Shown: piece by piece, positions 23,394 to 30,373 of the stretch
Position numbering within the stretch: the first letter of the stretch is position 1
How the letters are laid out: every line of letters starts with the position of its first letter
DNA from: Chloroflexota bacterium
Lineage (GTDB): Bacteria; Chloroflexota; Anaerolineae; Promineifilales; Promineifilaceae
DNA length: 64,000 nucleotides
Direction: 5' to 3'
Assembly (NCBI GenBank): GCA_022616275.1
Contig: JAKEFB010000100.1
Span: 32,769-96,768 of the forward strand
Notes under the pieces: generated by a model
What the model was told of the DNA's origin: nothing
The model's input: only the letters and a program-made list of their open reading frames with translations
Databases searched by the model: none
Translations under genes and position numbers: made by a program

Positions 23394-24569
23394 ATGAACG
23401 TCGCTTTCGTCACTATCTTCGACAGCCTGGATATGAGCCGGGGATCGGGTACTTATTACTTCATGAGCCGGGAGATGGAGCGGCAGGGGCACACCGTGTA
23501 CCGGGTGGGTCCACTTGATTTCCATTACCCGCCAGCCAGCCGGGCCATCCGGCGACTGCACCAACAGATGGGCAAACGGTACGTGGCCTTCCTGGACCCC
23601 TTTGTGGCCCGGCACACCGGCCGGCGAGTCGCCCGCAAACTGGCCGCCATCCCTCATGACGTGATCATCACCAACGACGTCGGCGTGGCCGGCTACACCC
23701 CGACGGAAAAACCGCTCGTTCTCTATACGGACGTGATGATTACCTACAACTACGCCGAGCGAAAGTTACCCCAGGCCCGCCTGTCCAACCTCTCTCCTTT
23801 GAGCCTGTGGCTCTGCCGCCAGACCATCCGCCAGGGAATCAAGCGGGCCGACTTGTGCGTCTTTCCGGTCCAGTGGGTGGCCGACGAGGCGCTGAAGTAC
23901 CACCCGGCCGGGCAAAAGGTGCGGGTTATTCCCTTCGGGGCCAATATCATTGACCCCGGCCCGGCCGTGGCCGCCGGCCGCAACTTGGCTCAGGCTATTG
24001 AGCAAAACCGTATTGACCTGCTCTTTGTCGGCAAAGATTGGGCCAGAAAGGGCGGCGACGTGGCCGTGGCCGTGACGGCCGAACTGCACCGCCGGGGCAT
24101 CCAGGCCACGCTGCACTGCGTTGGCTCTACGCCCTCTTCCCCGGTTGACGAAACTTTTGTCAGGCGCTACGGCTTGCTGGACAAGGCCAACGAGCAGCAG
24201 CGGAAGCAACTATACGACCTCTACCGTTGCTGTGACGCTTTTATTTTACCTAGCAGCTCAGAAGGCTTTGTCATCGTCGCCCTGGAGGCGGCCGCGTTTG
24301 GCCTGCCCAGCCTGGCGTACTGGGCGATGGGCGTCACCGATGCCGTCAAAGACGATCAAAGCGGCCTTCTCTTCCCCCTGGGCGCGCCGGCCGAAACCTT
24401 TGCCGAGGCGATAGCCGGTTGGCTGCAGGACCCGGCTGCATATAGCCGCCTGGCCACAGGCGCCCGGGCCTACTATGAAAACAGCGTCAACTGGCAGAAG
24501 GCGATCAGCACCCTCTTTGCCGAAATCGAACAGTGGCTGGCCGCCCGGCCGGCACGGAGGCAGGCATGA
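23394..24569 (+). CDS. GT4-like glycosyltransferase (GT-B fold)
   Basis: A 391-residue GT-B enzyme. NVAFVTIFDSLDMSRGSGTYY opens with the N-terminal Rossmann strand. The C-terminal domain shows VRVIPFGANI, LLFVGKDWARKGGD (the GT4 strand with Lys/Arg that binds the donor phosphate) and FILPSSSEGFVIVALEAAAFG, the E-x7-E signature. The sugar is unknown. ATG 23394 is used; GTG 23388 is also in frame. The start lies immediately behind the palindromic element, so no Shine-Dalgarno is visible. It overlaps the next gene by 4 nt. Confidence 0.88.
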   Translation: MNVAFVTIFDSLDMSRGSGTYYFMSREMERQGHTVYRVGPLDFHYPPASRAIRRLHQQMGKRYVAFLDPFVARHTGRRVARKLAAIPHDVIITNDVGVAGYTPTEKPLVLYTDVMITYNYAERKLPQARLSNLSPLSLWLCRQTIRQGIKRADLCVFPVQWVADEALKYHPAGQKVRVIPFGANIIDPGPAVAAGRNLAQAIEQNRIDLLFVGKDWARKGGDVAVAVTAELHRRGIQATLHCVGSTPSSPVDETFVRRYGLLDKANEQQRKQLYDLYRCCDAFILPSSSEGFVIVALEAAAFGLPSLAYWAMGVTDAVKDDQSGLLFPLGAPAETFAEAIAGWLQDPAAYSRLATGARAYYENSVNWQKAISTLFAEIEQWLAARPARRQA

Positions 24570-25693
24570 AAGTTCTCTACGCCGCTCTGCGCAACGACCC
24601 TCGCGACCTGGACCGCTCCAGCAGCGTGGATTACGGCTTTTACACCGCCATCTGCGATAACGGCCACGAGGTCCACATTGTCGGCCCCTTCCCACCCCGG
24701 CCGCCCCTGGCCGAGCGTGTCGTCAAGAAAGTCCACGACGCCATTACCCGCAAGCGCTACCTGAAATGGGACTTGGCCTCAATCTGGCGCGCTTCTCAGG
24801 CCGTCAACCGGGCTGTGGCCACCTGGCGGCCGGACGTGGTCTTCTCCATGTTCCCGGCCACTCTGGCTTTTTACAACCGCCAGGCCCCGGCCGTCTTCAA
24901 CACCGATTTGACCTTTTACTCCTGGCAGGCCCACGGGGCCGGTTTCAGCCGCCCGGCGCTGCGGCTGCTGCATTGGATCGAAGGCCGGGCCATTCGTAAC
25001 AGCGCCCGGGTCATTCTCCACAGCCAATGGTCCAAACAGGACATCATCGCCCGCCACGGCGCGCCGGCCGAAAAACTGTGTATCATGCCCATGCCGGCTG
25101 CCATCCCCGCCCACGTCGTTCCCGAAACCATTGACGTTCAAACCCTCAAACGGCTGGAATTCCCGCTGCGGCTGCTGCTGGTCGGCAAGGAATACCATCG
25201 CAAGGGCGTGGATATTGCCACGGAAGCCGTCGTCCGGCTCAACGATCAGGGTATCCCGGCCGAACTCACCGTCTGCGCCACGGCCGGGCCGGCGGCCCCT
25301 TACGTCACCTACGTGGGGCCGTTTCGCAAGAGCGACCCGGCCCAATTGGCCCAATACGCCGAGCTTTACCGCCGGGCGCACCTGCTCATTCACCCGGCCC
25401 GCTTTGAGCCGGCCGGCATTGTCCCCGGCGAAGCGGCCGCCTTCGGCACGCCGACCATTACCAACGACGCCGGCGGCCTGGGCACGACCGTCAGACACGA
25501 CGTTTCCGGCCTCGTCCTGCCCAGGCACAGCCCGGCCGAAACCTACGTCGCCGCCATCACCAACCTAGTCAACCAGCCCGACTGCTACTACGCCCTCTGC
25601 CACAGCGCCCGGAAACGGTACGAAGCTGAACTCAACTGGCGCTCCGCCGGCCAGACGGTCGAAGCTGTTTTTCAGGAAGCGGCGCACTTGTAG
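24566..25693 (+). CDS. GT4-like glycosyltransferase (GT-B fold)
   Basis: A 375-residue GT-B glycosyltransferase related in layout to its upstream neighbour. KVLYAALRNDPRDLDR is the first strand. LLLVGKEYHRKGVDIA is the donor-binding strand, and HPARFEPAGIVPGEAAAFG contains the E-x7-E motif. The ATG at 24566 overlaps the previous stop (ATGA), so the two are translated together. Four nucleotides after its stop a heptamer repeat array begins. The donor sugar is not readable from sequence. Confidence 0.87.
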   Translation: MKVLYAALRNDPRDLDRSSSVDYGFYTAICDNGHEVHIVGPFPPRPPLAERVVKKVHDAITRKRYLKWDLASIWRASQAVNRAVATWRPDVVFSMFPATLAFYNRQAPAVFNTDLTFYSWQAHGAGFSRPALRLLHWIEGRAIRNSARVILHSQWSKQDIIARHGAPAEKLCIMPMPAAIPAHVVPETIDVQTLKRLEFPLRLLLVGKEYHRKGVDIATEAVVRLNDQGIPAELTVCATAGPAAPYVTYVGPFRKSDPAQLAQYAELYRRAHLLIHPARFEPAGIVPGEAAAFGTPTITNDAGGLGTTVRHDVSGLVLPRHSPAETYVAAITNLVNQPDCYYALCHSARKRYEAELNWRSAGQTVEAVFQEAAHL

Positions 25694-25696
25694 TAA

Positions 25697-25796
25697 AGTG
25701 TCAGGTGTCAAGTGTCAAGTGTCAAGTAAAAGGGGAGAGTTTGCTGCGCCACACCTGGCGGACGCCGTATACAGGTGTCAAGTGTTAGGTAAAAGG
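25697..25796 (+). repeat. AGTGTCA heptamer array (left arm of cassette)
   Basis: Four consecutive heptamers AGTGTCA/GGTGTCA (25697-25724) run into AGTAAAAGGGG. A shorter second block with the same ending occurs at 25773-25796. The reverse complement of this heptamer forms the array on the far side of the next gene. Confidence 0.9.
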
Positions 25797-25804
25797 GGAA
25801 GAAA

Positions 25805-26179
25805 ATGGCTTTGATCAAGCGATTCGAGGATGTGCAGGCCTGGCAGGAAGCGCGTAACCTAACGAGGCAAATCTACAGGCTTAGCTCCACTGGTTCGTTT
25901 GCACACGACTTTGGATTACGAGACCAGATCCGCCGGGCGGCCGTTTCAAGTATGGCTAATATCGCCGAAGGGTTTGATTGTGGCTCTACCAAAGAGTTTG
26001 CCCGTTTTTTAGGCATTGCCCGCCGTTCGGTCGTGGAAGTTCAGTCGCTCCTATATGTAGCCCTCGACGCTGGCCATATTGACGAAGACGCGTTTACAGA
26101 ACATTACGCACAGGCAACAAAAACCAAGGCCCTGATAGGAGGCTTCCTCCATTCCCTGAACAAACGCACCAACACCTGA
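25805..26179 (+). CDS. Four-helix-bundle protein (23S rRNA intervening-sequence protein family, IVP/S23)
   Basis: A 124-residue all-helical protein of the S23/IVP family. The marks are FEDVQAWQEARNLTRQIY in helix 1, FGLRDQIRRAAVSSMANIAEG in helix 2 (shown in part), EFARFLGIARRSVVEVQ in helix 3 and the final LIGGFLHSL. Members were first found inside 23S rRNA intervening sequences; free-standing copies are scattered in many genomes and are related to the Avd proteins of diversity-generating retroelements. The gene is not in an rRNA operon here. Its stop TGA (26177-26179) is formed by the downstream heptamer array. Role unknown; see the cassette finding. Confidence 0.88.
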   Translation: MALIKRFEDVQAWQEARNLTRQIYRLSSTGSFAHDFGLRDQIRRAAVSSMANIAEGFDCGSTKEFARFLGIARRSVVEVQSLLYVALDAGHIDEDAFTEHYAQATKTKALIGGFLHSLNKRTNT

Positions 26180-26227
26180 CACCTGACACCTGACACCTGG
26201 CACCTGACACCTGACACTTGACACTTA
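26170..26227 (+). repeat. TGACACC heptamer array (right arm of cassette)
   Basis: About eight near-perfect heptamers of the type GACACCT/GACACTT, the reverse complement of the left array's AGGTGTC/AGTGTCA. The array provides the stop codon and last residues (TNT) of the four-helix-bundle gene. It ends 6 nt before the next start codon. Confidence 0.92.
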
Positions 26228-26232
26228 ACTCC

Positions 26233-27456
26233 ATGCGTATTCTTTTCATCGTCTCCCAGGACCCCCTTTCGCCCCATTATCGCGGCGGCAGCTCGGCCAT
26301 CTACTACGAACAACTGGCCTCGCTGGCGGCGTTAGGGCATGACGTGTATTTGTGGCACTTTGCTTATCCACACAAGCGCCCTCGCTTCGACGAATTTGTC
26401 GCCTCCGACGCCGAGGTCTGGTCCGAAGTCCAGGCAATGTGCGCCTGGGTGGCGATGACGACGATGCCTTACCCCGGCACCTTGTGGGACCGGGCGCAGA
26501 ACAAGGTCGCGACTTTGTTATCTGGGGAAGACGTGGTTTTCCCAACTCTACGCACCGCCGGCTACTCCCAGTTAAAGGGACTGGTCGCGAAGCTGCGGCC
26601 GGACCTTATTTGGGCCCAGCATTTCTGGGCCGCTCAGGTCGCCGTCTTGCAAAAAGAGATACCGGTCGTCTTCTCTCACATTGACTGGCTTTACCGCATC
26701 AAGGCCCTGCGCGGCCGGGGGCACGAAAATGGGCGGATGCAGCGGGCCGAAGAGCGGGTCGCCCGCCAATCGGCCGCCGTCGTCAGCGGTTCCAGCGTCG
26801 AGTGCGAGGAGTTACGCCAGTTGGGCTGCCGCCACGTGGCCTACATCCCTGTCGCCTACCGGCCTTTTGACCTGGACTTCGACCACGTCCCGGCCGACCT
26901 GCGGCTGGTCCACTTTGGCGGGCTGGCCACCACGGCCACCCGGGTGGGGTTAGAACGTTTCTTCGAGGTTGTCTGGCCGGCCCTGGCCCCGGCCGAAAGG
27001 CCCCAATTTTACGCCGCGGGCGACACCTCCACCGCCACTCCGGCGCTTCAACAACACCTGGCCCAGGTCGTCTGCACCGGCCACGTCACCGATTGGCCGG
27101 CGGTGCTCCGGCCTTATGACCTGCACCTGATCCCCTGGGAACACAGCACCGGCCAGCGCACCCGGCTGCCGGTCGCCTTCAACTTTGGCCAGGTCGTCGT
27201 CGCCGTGCGGGCCGGCGTGGCCGGCTTCCCGGAGGCCGAGGATGGCGTCAACTGCCGCCTGGTCGAGCGCCTGGAGGAGATGGCCGGCGTTATCCGCGAG
27301 CTGGCTGCCGACCCCGACCAGCGCCTCCGCCTCGGCCGGGCCGCCCGCCAGACGTTCGACAGCCATTTCACGCGCGCGGCGCTCCTGCCTCGCTATGAGC
27401 AGGTGATTAAAGCGATGAGCGATGAGCAACGAGCAATGAGCAGCAATGAGCAATGA
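26233..27456 (+). CDS. GT4-like glycosyltransferase
   Basis: A 407-residue GT-B protein. RILFIVSQDPLSPHYRGGSS is the N-terminal strand and glycine-rich loop. AAVVSGSSVECEELRQLG marks the linker to the C-terminal domain, where LVHFGGLATTATRVGLERF replaces the usual GKD/E-K strand. DLHLIPWEHSTGQRTRLPVAF occupies the place of the E-x7-E motif, which is poorly preserved. It is therefore a divergent member. ATG 26233 follows the heptamer array by 6 nt. The last about 13 residues (SDEQRAMSSNEQ) are encoded by a second, unrelated repeat array, so the native C-terminus has been replaced. Confidence 0.78.
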   Translation: MRILFIVSQDPLSPHYRGGSSAIYYEQLASLAALGHDVYLWHFAYPHKRPRFDEFVASDAEVWSEVQAMCAWVAMTTMPYPGTLWDRAQNKVATLLSGEDVVFPTLRTAGYSQLKGLVAKLRPDLIWAQHFWAAQVAVLQKEIPVVFSHIDWLYRIKALRGRGHENGRMQRAEERVARQSAAVVSGSSVECEELRQLGCRHVAYIPVAYRPFDLDFDHVPADLRLVHFGGLATTATRVGLERFFEVVWPALAPAERPQFYAAGDTSTATPALQQHLAQVVCTGHVTDWPAVLRPYDLHLIPWEHSTGQRTRLPVAFNFGQVVVAVRAGVAGFPEAEDGVNCRLVERLEEMAGVIRELAADPDQRLRLGRAARQTFDSHFTRAALLPRYEQVIKAMSDEQRAMSSNEQ

Positions 27457-27488
27457 GCGATGAGTGATGAGCAATCCAAAATCCAAAA
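27411..27488 (+). repeat. GATGAGC/AATGAGC heptamer array plus ATCCAAA repeats
   Basis: Nine or so heptamers of the form (G/A)ATGAGC and AACGAGC, followed by two ATCCAAA units. The array contains the stop codon of the upstream glycosyltransferase (TGA 27454-27456) and the start codon(s) of the next gene. It resembles the short tandemly repeated repetitive (STRR) sequences known from cyanobacteria. Confidence 0.88.
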
Positions 27489-28174
27489 TAATTTGGGCGC
27501 TCATCCCGGCTCGCGGTGGCTCGAAGGGGATTCCCCGCAAAAATATCCGGCCGCTGGCCGGCAAGCCGCTCCTGGCCCACACCGTCGAGCAGGCCCTGGC
27601 GGCCAGCCAGGTCAGCCGGGTGATTGTCTCCACTGACGACGAGGAGATTGGCGCGGTCGCTCAACACTATGGGGCTGAGGTCGTCTGGCGGCCGGCGGAA
27701 ATCAGCGGCGACACGGCCACCTCGGAGTCGGCTTTGCGGCACGCCCTGGACGCCCTGGCCAAATCTGAAGGGTACGAACCCGACCTGGTGCTTTTTCTGC
27801 AATGCACCTCGCCGCTGCGCCGGCCGGGGGACATTGACCAGGCCATTCAGACCCTGGTCGCGGCCGGGGCTGATTCTCTGCTCTCCGTTGTGCCCTCCCA
27901 CCGCTTTTTGTGGCGCGTCGCCGAAGAGGGCCAGCCTGCTTCGCTCAATTACGATTACCGCCACCGGCCGCGCCGCCAGGACCGGCCGCCGGAGTACGTC
28001 GAAAATGGCTCCATTTACCTTTTCAAGCCCTGGGTGCTGCGCCAGGGTAACAACCGGCTAGGCGGCAAAATAGCTCTCTACGTTATGGACGAGTGGAGCG
28101 CCATTGACGTTGACTCCCCGGCCGACTGGCAATTGTGCGAATGTTTACTGGCAGCCAACGACATAACCACATAA
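27464..28174 (+). CDS. neuA: Cytidylyltransferase, CMP-nonulosonate synthetase (NeuA-like)
   Basis: A 236-residue nucleotidyltransferase. ALIPARGGSKGIPRKNIRPLAGKPLL is the family N-terminal signature (shown as in the first strand; P-loop-like GGSKG with the two basic residues). FLQCTSPLRRPGDID binds the base and sugar, and YVENGSIYLFK and WSAIDVDSPAD (metal Asp residues) close the active site. It activates a sialic, legionaminic or related nonulosonic acid with CTP. The NeuB-like gene directly follows. Start is GTG 27464 or ATG 27467; both lie inside the heptamer array. The last residues (DITT) and the stop codon come from another repeat. Confidence 0.88.
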   Translation: MMSNPKSKIIWALIPARGGSKGIPRKNIRPLAGKPLLAHTVEQALAASQVSRVIVSTDDEEIGAVAQHYGAEVVWRPAEISGDTATSESALRHALDALAKSEGYEPDLVLFLQCTSPLRRPGDIDQAIQTLVAAGADSLLSVVPSHRFLWRVAEEGQPASLNYDYRHRPRRQDRPPEYVENGSIYLFKPWVLRQGNNRLGGKIALYVMDEWSAIDVDSPADWQLCECLLAANDITT

Positions 28175-28200
28175 CCACACAACTACATAACTACAACCCT
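28157..28200 (+). repeat. ACATAACC/ACAACTAC-type tandem repeat
   Basis: Five degenerate 8-mers of the ACATAACC type fill the junction. They supply the stop codon (TAA) and final residues of the cytidylyltransferase gene. A strong AGGAGG (28203-28208) comes directly after. Confidence 0.75.
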
Positions 28201-28212
28201 ACAGGAGGATTC

Positions 28213-30099
28213 TTGCATACTCCATATTTACAAATCGAAGACCGCCGCGTTGGCCCTGGCGAACCTTGCTTCATCATTGCCGAGGCCGGGGTCAACCACA
28301 ACGGCAGCCTGGCGATGGCTCTGCAGTTGGTAGACGTAGCCGTCCAGTCCGGGGCCGACGCCGTCAAGTTCCAAAAGCGCGAATTGCATAGTCTCTACCC
28401 ACCCGAGCTGCTGGCCAATCCGAACTCGGCCGAGTGGGCCTACCAGTACATCCTGCCCCACTTGATTGAATCCGAGTTAAGCAACGACGACTTCCGGCAG
28501 GTCAAGGCGCACTGCGACGAACACGGCATCCGCTTCATGTGTACGCCCTGGGACAAGGGCAGCCTTGATTTCCTGGAAGAACTGGGGGTGAGCGTCTACA
28601 AGGTCTCCTCAGCCGACGTGGTCAACCTGCCGCTGCTGGAGCAACTGGTGGCCACCGGCAAACCTCTCATCCTCTCTACCGGCATGGCCACCCTGGACGA
28701 AATTGAGCGTACGGTCGAGTTTCTCCAGGAGCGGGGCGCGTCCTTTGCCCTGCTGCACTGCGTCAGCACCTACCCCGCTCCCTTTGAAAACCTCAACCTG
28801 CGTTTCATTGAAACGCTCAAGCAATTTGATGTCCCTGTTGGTTATAGCAGCCACGAGCGGGGCATCGCCATACCCCTGGTGGCTCTCTCGCTGGGGGCCT
28901 GCATCATCGAAAAGCACATCACCCTCGACCGCACCCTGCCCGGACCGGACCACGCTGCCAGCCTGGAACCCCAGGGGATCGGCAAAATGATCCGGGATAT
29001 TCGCCACGTCGAAGCCGCCCTGGGCCATACGGAGAAGCAGTTGTCGGCCATGGAGAAGTTAAACCGCCAGGTGTTGCGCAAGAGCCTGGTAGCCGCCGCC
29101 GACCTGCCGGCCGGAACGGTCATCACCCATCCGATGGTCAAAGTCCAGGGGCCAGGCAAAGGGTTGTCACCCCAACATATTGACGAGCTGCTTGGCACGG
29201 TCCTGAAGCGGGACGTGAAGCGCGACGATTACTTCACCGAGAGCGATCTGCGCATCAGCCACAACGGCGTGATCCGGGCCAACGGCCTGCGCCGGCCGTG
29301 GGGCTTCAAAGCCCGCTTCCACGACCTGCCGGCTATCCTGGCCCAGCAGCCCCGGCTCGTCGAACTGCACTTCAGCCAGGTAGACGTGGACCATCCCTTT
29401 GTGCCGCCCCCCCACCCCTACCCGCAGCAGTTATTCATCCACGCCCCTGAGTTTGCCGACAGCAAACTACTCGACCTCTGCTCGGACAACGATCAGGTCT
29501 GGGAGCGGGCCGTGGATTTGATGCAACGGACCATTGACAAGGCGGCCGAGATGCGGCCGTTCTTTTCCGGGCCGGTTGGCGTCGTCATTCACGTCGGCGG
29601 GATGAGTATGGACGAACCGGTGACCAGCCATGACCGGCTACTCCGGCGAGCGGCGGCCGCTTTCCGGCGCCTGGACCCCAAAGGGACCATCCTCTTGCCA
29701 GAAAATTTGCCACCCCGGCCGTGGTACCTGGGTGGGCAATGGTTCCAGAACGTCTTTATCCGGCCGGAAGAGATGGTCGAGTTTTGCCAGGAACTGAAGT
29801 TGGGCATGGCCCTGGACATCTCGCACGCCCAGCTCTACTGCAACATGGCCGGCGAGAGTTTATACGACTACGTCCGCTGCTGCCTGCCCTACGCTCGCCA
29901 CCTGCACCTGGCCGATGCCAGCGGCATTGACGGGGAGGGCTTACAGATTGGCGACGGGGTGATTGCCTGGGACGAAATCCTGGCCTTGTTAGCCGACCAG
30001 GACTTTACCTGGGTTCCTGAGATCTGGAGCGGCCACCTGGATAATGCGGCCGGCTTTATTGAGGCGGTTAACCGCCTGGCTGAATACGAGGTGTTGTAA
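28213..30099 (+). CDS. neuB: Nonulosonate synthase (NeuB-like) fused to a sugar isomerase-like TIM barrel
   Basis: About 628 residues. The N-terminal about 290 residues are a NeuB aldolase: FIIAEAGVNHNGS, ADAVKFQKR, RFMCTPWD, YKVSSAD, LSTGMA, HCVSTYPAP, GYSSHE and EKHITLDRTLPGPDH. Residues about 300-350 are a SAF/antifreeze-like lid (AGTVITHPMVKVQGPGKG). Residues about 365-628 are a second TIM barrel like xylose isomerase/AP endonuclease 2 sugar isomerases: ENLPPRPW, LDISHAQLYC, HLHLADASGIDGEG and EIWSGH. NeuB condenses PEP with an N-acyl hexosamine; the extra barrel may provide an isomerase/epimerase step. The TTG start at 28213 is favoured because of the AGGAGG site just upstream. The longer frame runs into a repeat and the previous gene. 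Confidence 0.88.
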   Translation: MHTPYLQIEDRRVGPGEPCFIIAEAGVNHNGSLAMALQLVDVAVQSGADAVKFQKRELHSLYPPELLANPNSAEWAYQYILPHLIESELSNDDFRQVKAHCDEHGIRFMCTPWDKGSLDFLEELGVSVYKVSSADVVNLPLLEQLVATGKPLILSTGMATLDEIERTVEFLQERGASFALLHCVSTYPAPFENLNLRFIETLKQFDVPVGYSSHERGIAIPLVALSLGACIIEKHITLDRTLPGPDHAASLEPQGIGKMIRDIRHVEAALGHTEKQLSAMEKLNRQVLRKSLVAAADLPAGTVITHPMVKVQGPGKGLSPQHIDELLGTVLKRDVKRDDYFTESDLRISHNGVIRANGLRRPWGFKARFHDLPAILAQQPRLVELHFSQVDVDHPFVPPPHPYPQQLFIHAPEFADSKLLDLCSDNDQVWERAVDLMQRTIDKAAEMRPFFSGPVGVVIHVGGMSMDEPVTSHDRLLRRAAAAFRRLDPKGTILLPENLPPRPWYLGGQWFQNVFIRPEEMVEFCQELKLGMALDISHAQLYCNMAGESLYDYVRCCLPYARHLHLADASGIDGEGLQIGDGVIAWDEILALLADQDFTWVPEIWSGHLDNAAGFIEAVNRLAEYEVL

Positions 30100-30103
30100 T
30101 CTT

Positions 30104-30373
30104 ATGGCCCTGGATCAAAGCTACATCAAAGACGAGTTGCGGAAGTACATTCGCCGGGAGTTGTTGCGCAATACGAATTACCCGTTGCAAGACCACGATT
30201 CGCTCATCAACGGGGGGTTTTTAGATTCTTTTGCTGTGGTGGACCTGATCGTTTTCATTGAGGAGAAATTTGGCGTCTACATTCCTAACGAGGTCATAGA
30301 CGCCGATAAGATGGACTCCCTGGAACAGATGGCCATTTTTGTCCTGGAGTGGGAAAATCATGATCCGCTATAA
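30104..30373 (+). CDS. Acyl carrier protein
   Basis: An 89-residue acidic helical protein. GGFLDSFAVVDLIVFIEEKFG holds the phosphopantetheine attachment site (Ser in LDSF) at the start of helix 2 (quoted in short form: LDSF..DLI..IEEKF). PNEVIDADKMDSLEQM is the typical helix 3/4 region. The Ser is in the non-canonical DSF context instead of DSL, as in many specialised ACPs. It starts 4 nt after the NeuB fusion and overlaps the acyl-AMP ligase by 14 nt, so ligase and carrier form a loading pair. Confidence 0.85.
   Translation: MALDQSYIKDELRKYIRRELLRNTNYPLQDHDSLINGGFLDSFAVVDLIVFIEEKFGVYIPNEVIDADKMDSLEQMAIFVLEWENHDPL

Noticed and set aside
25697-27488. CRISPR array
   Set aside because: The repeats are contiguous heptamers without spacers of uniform length, and no cas gene is present.
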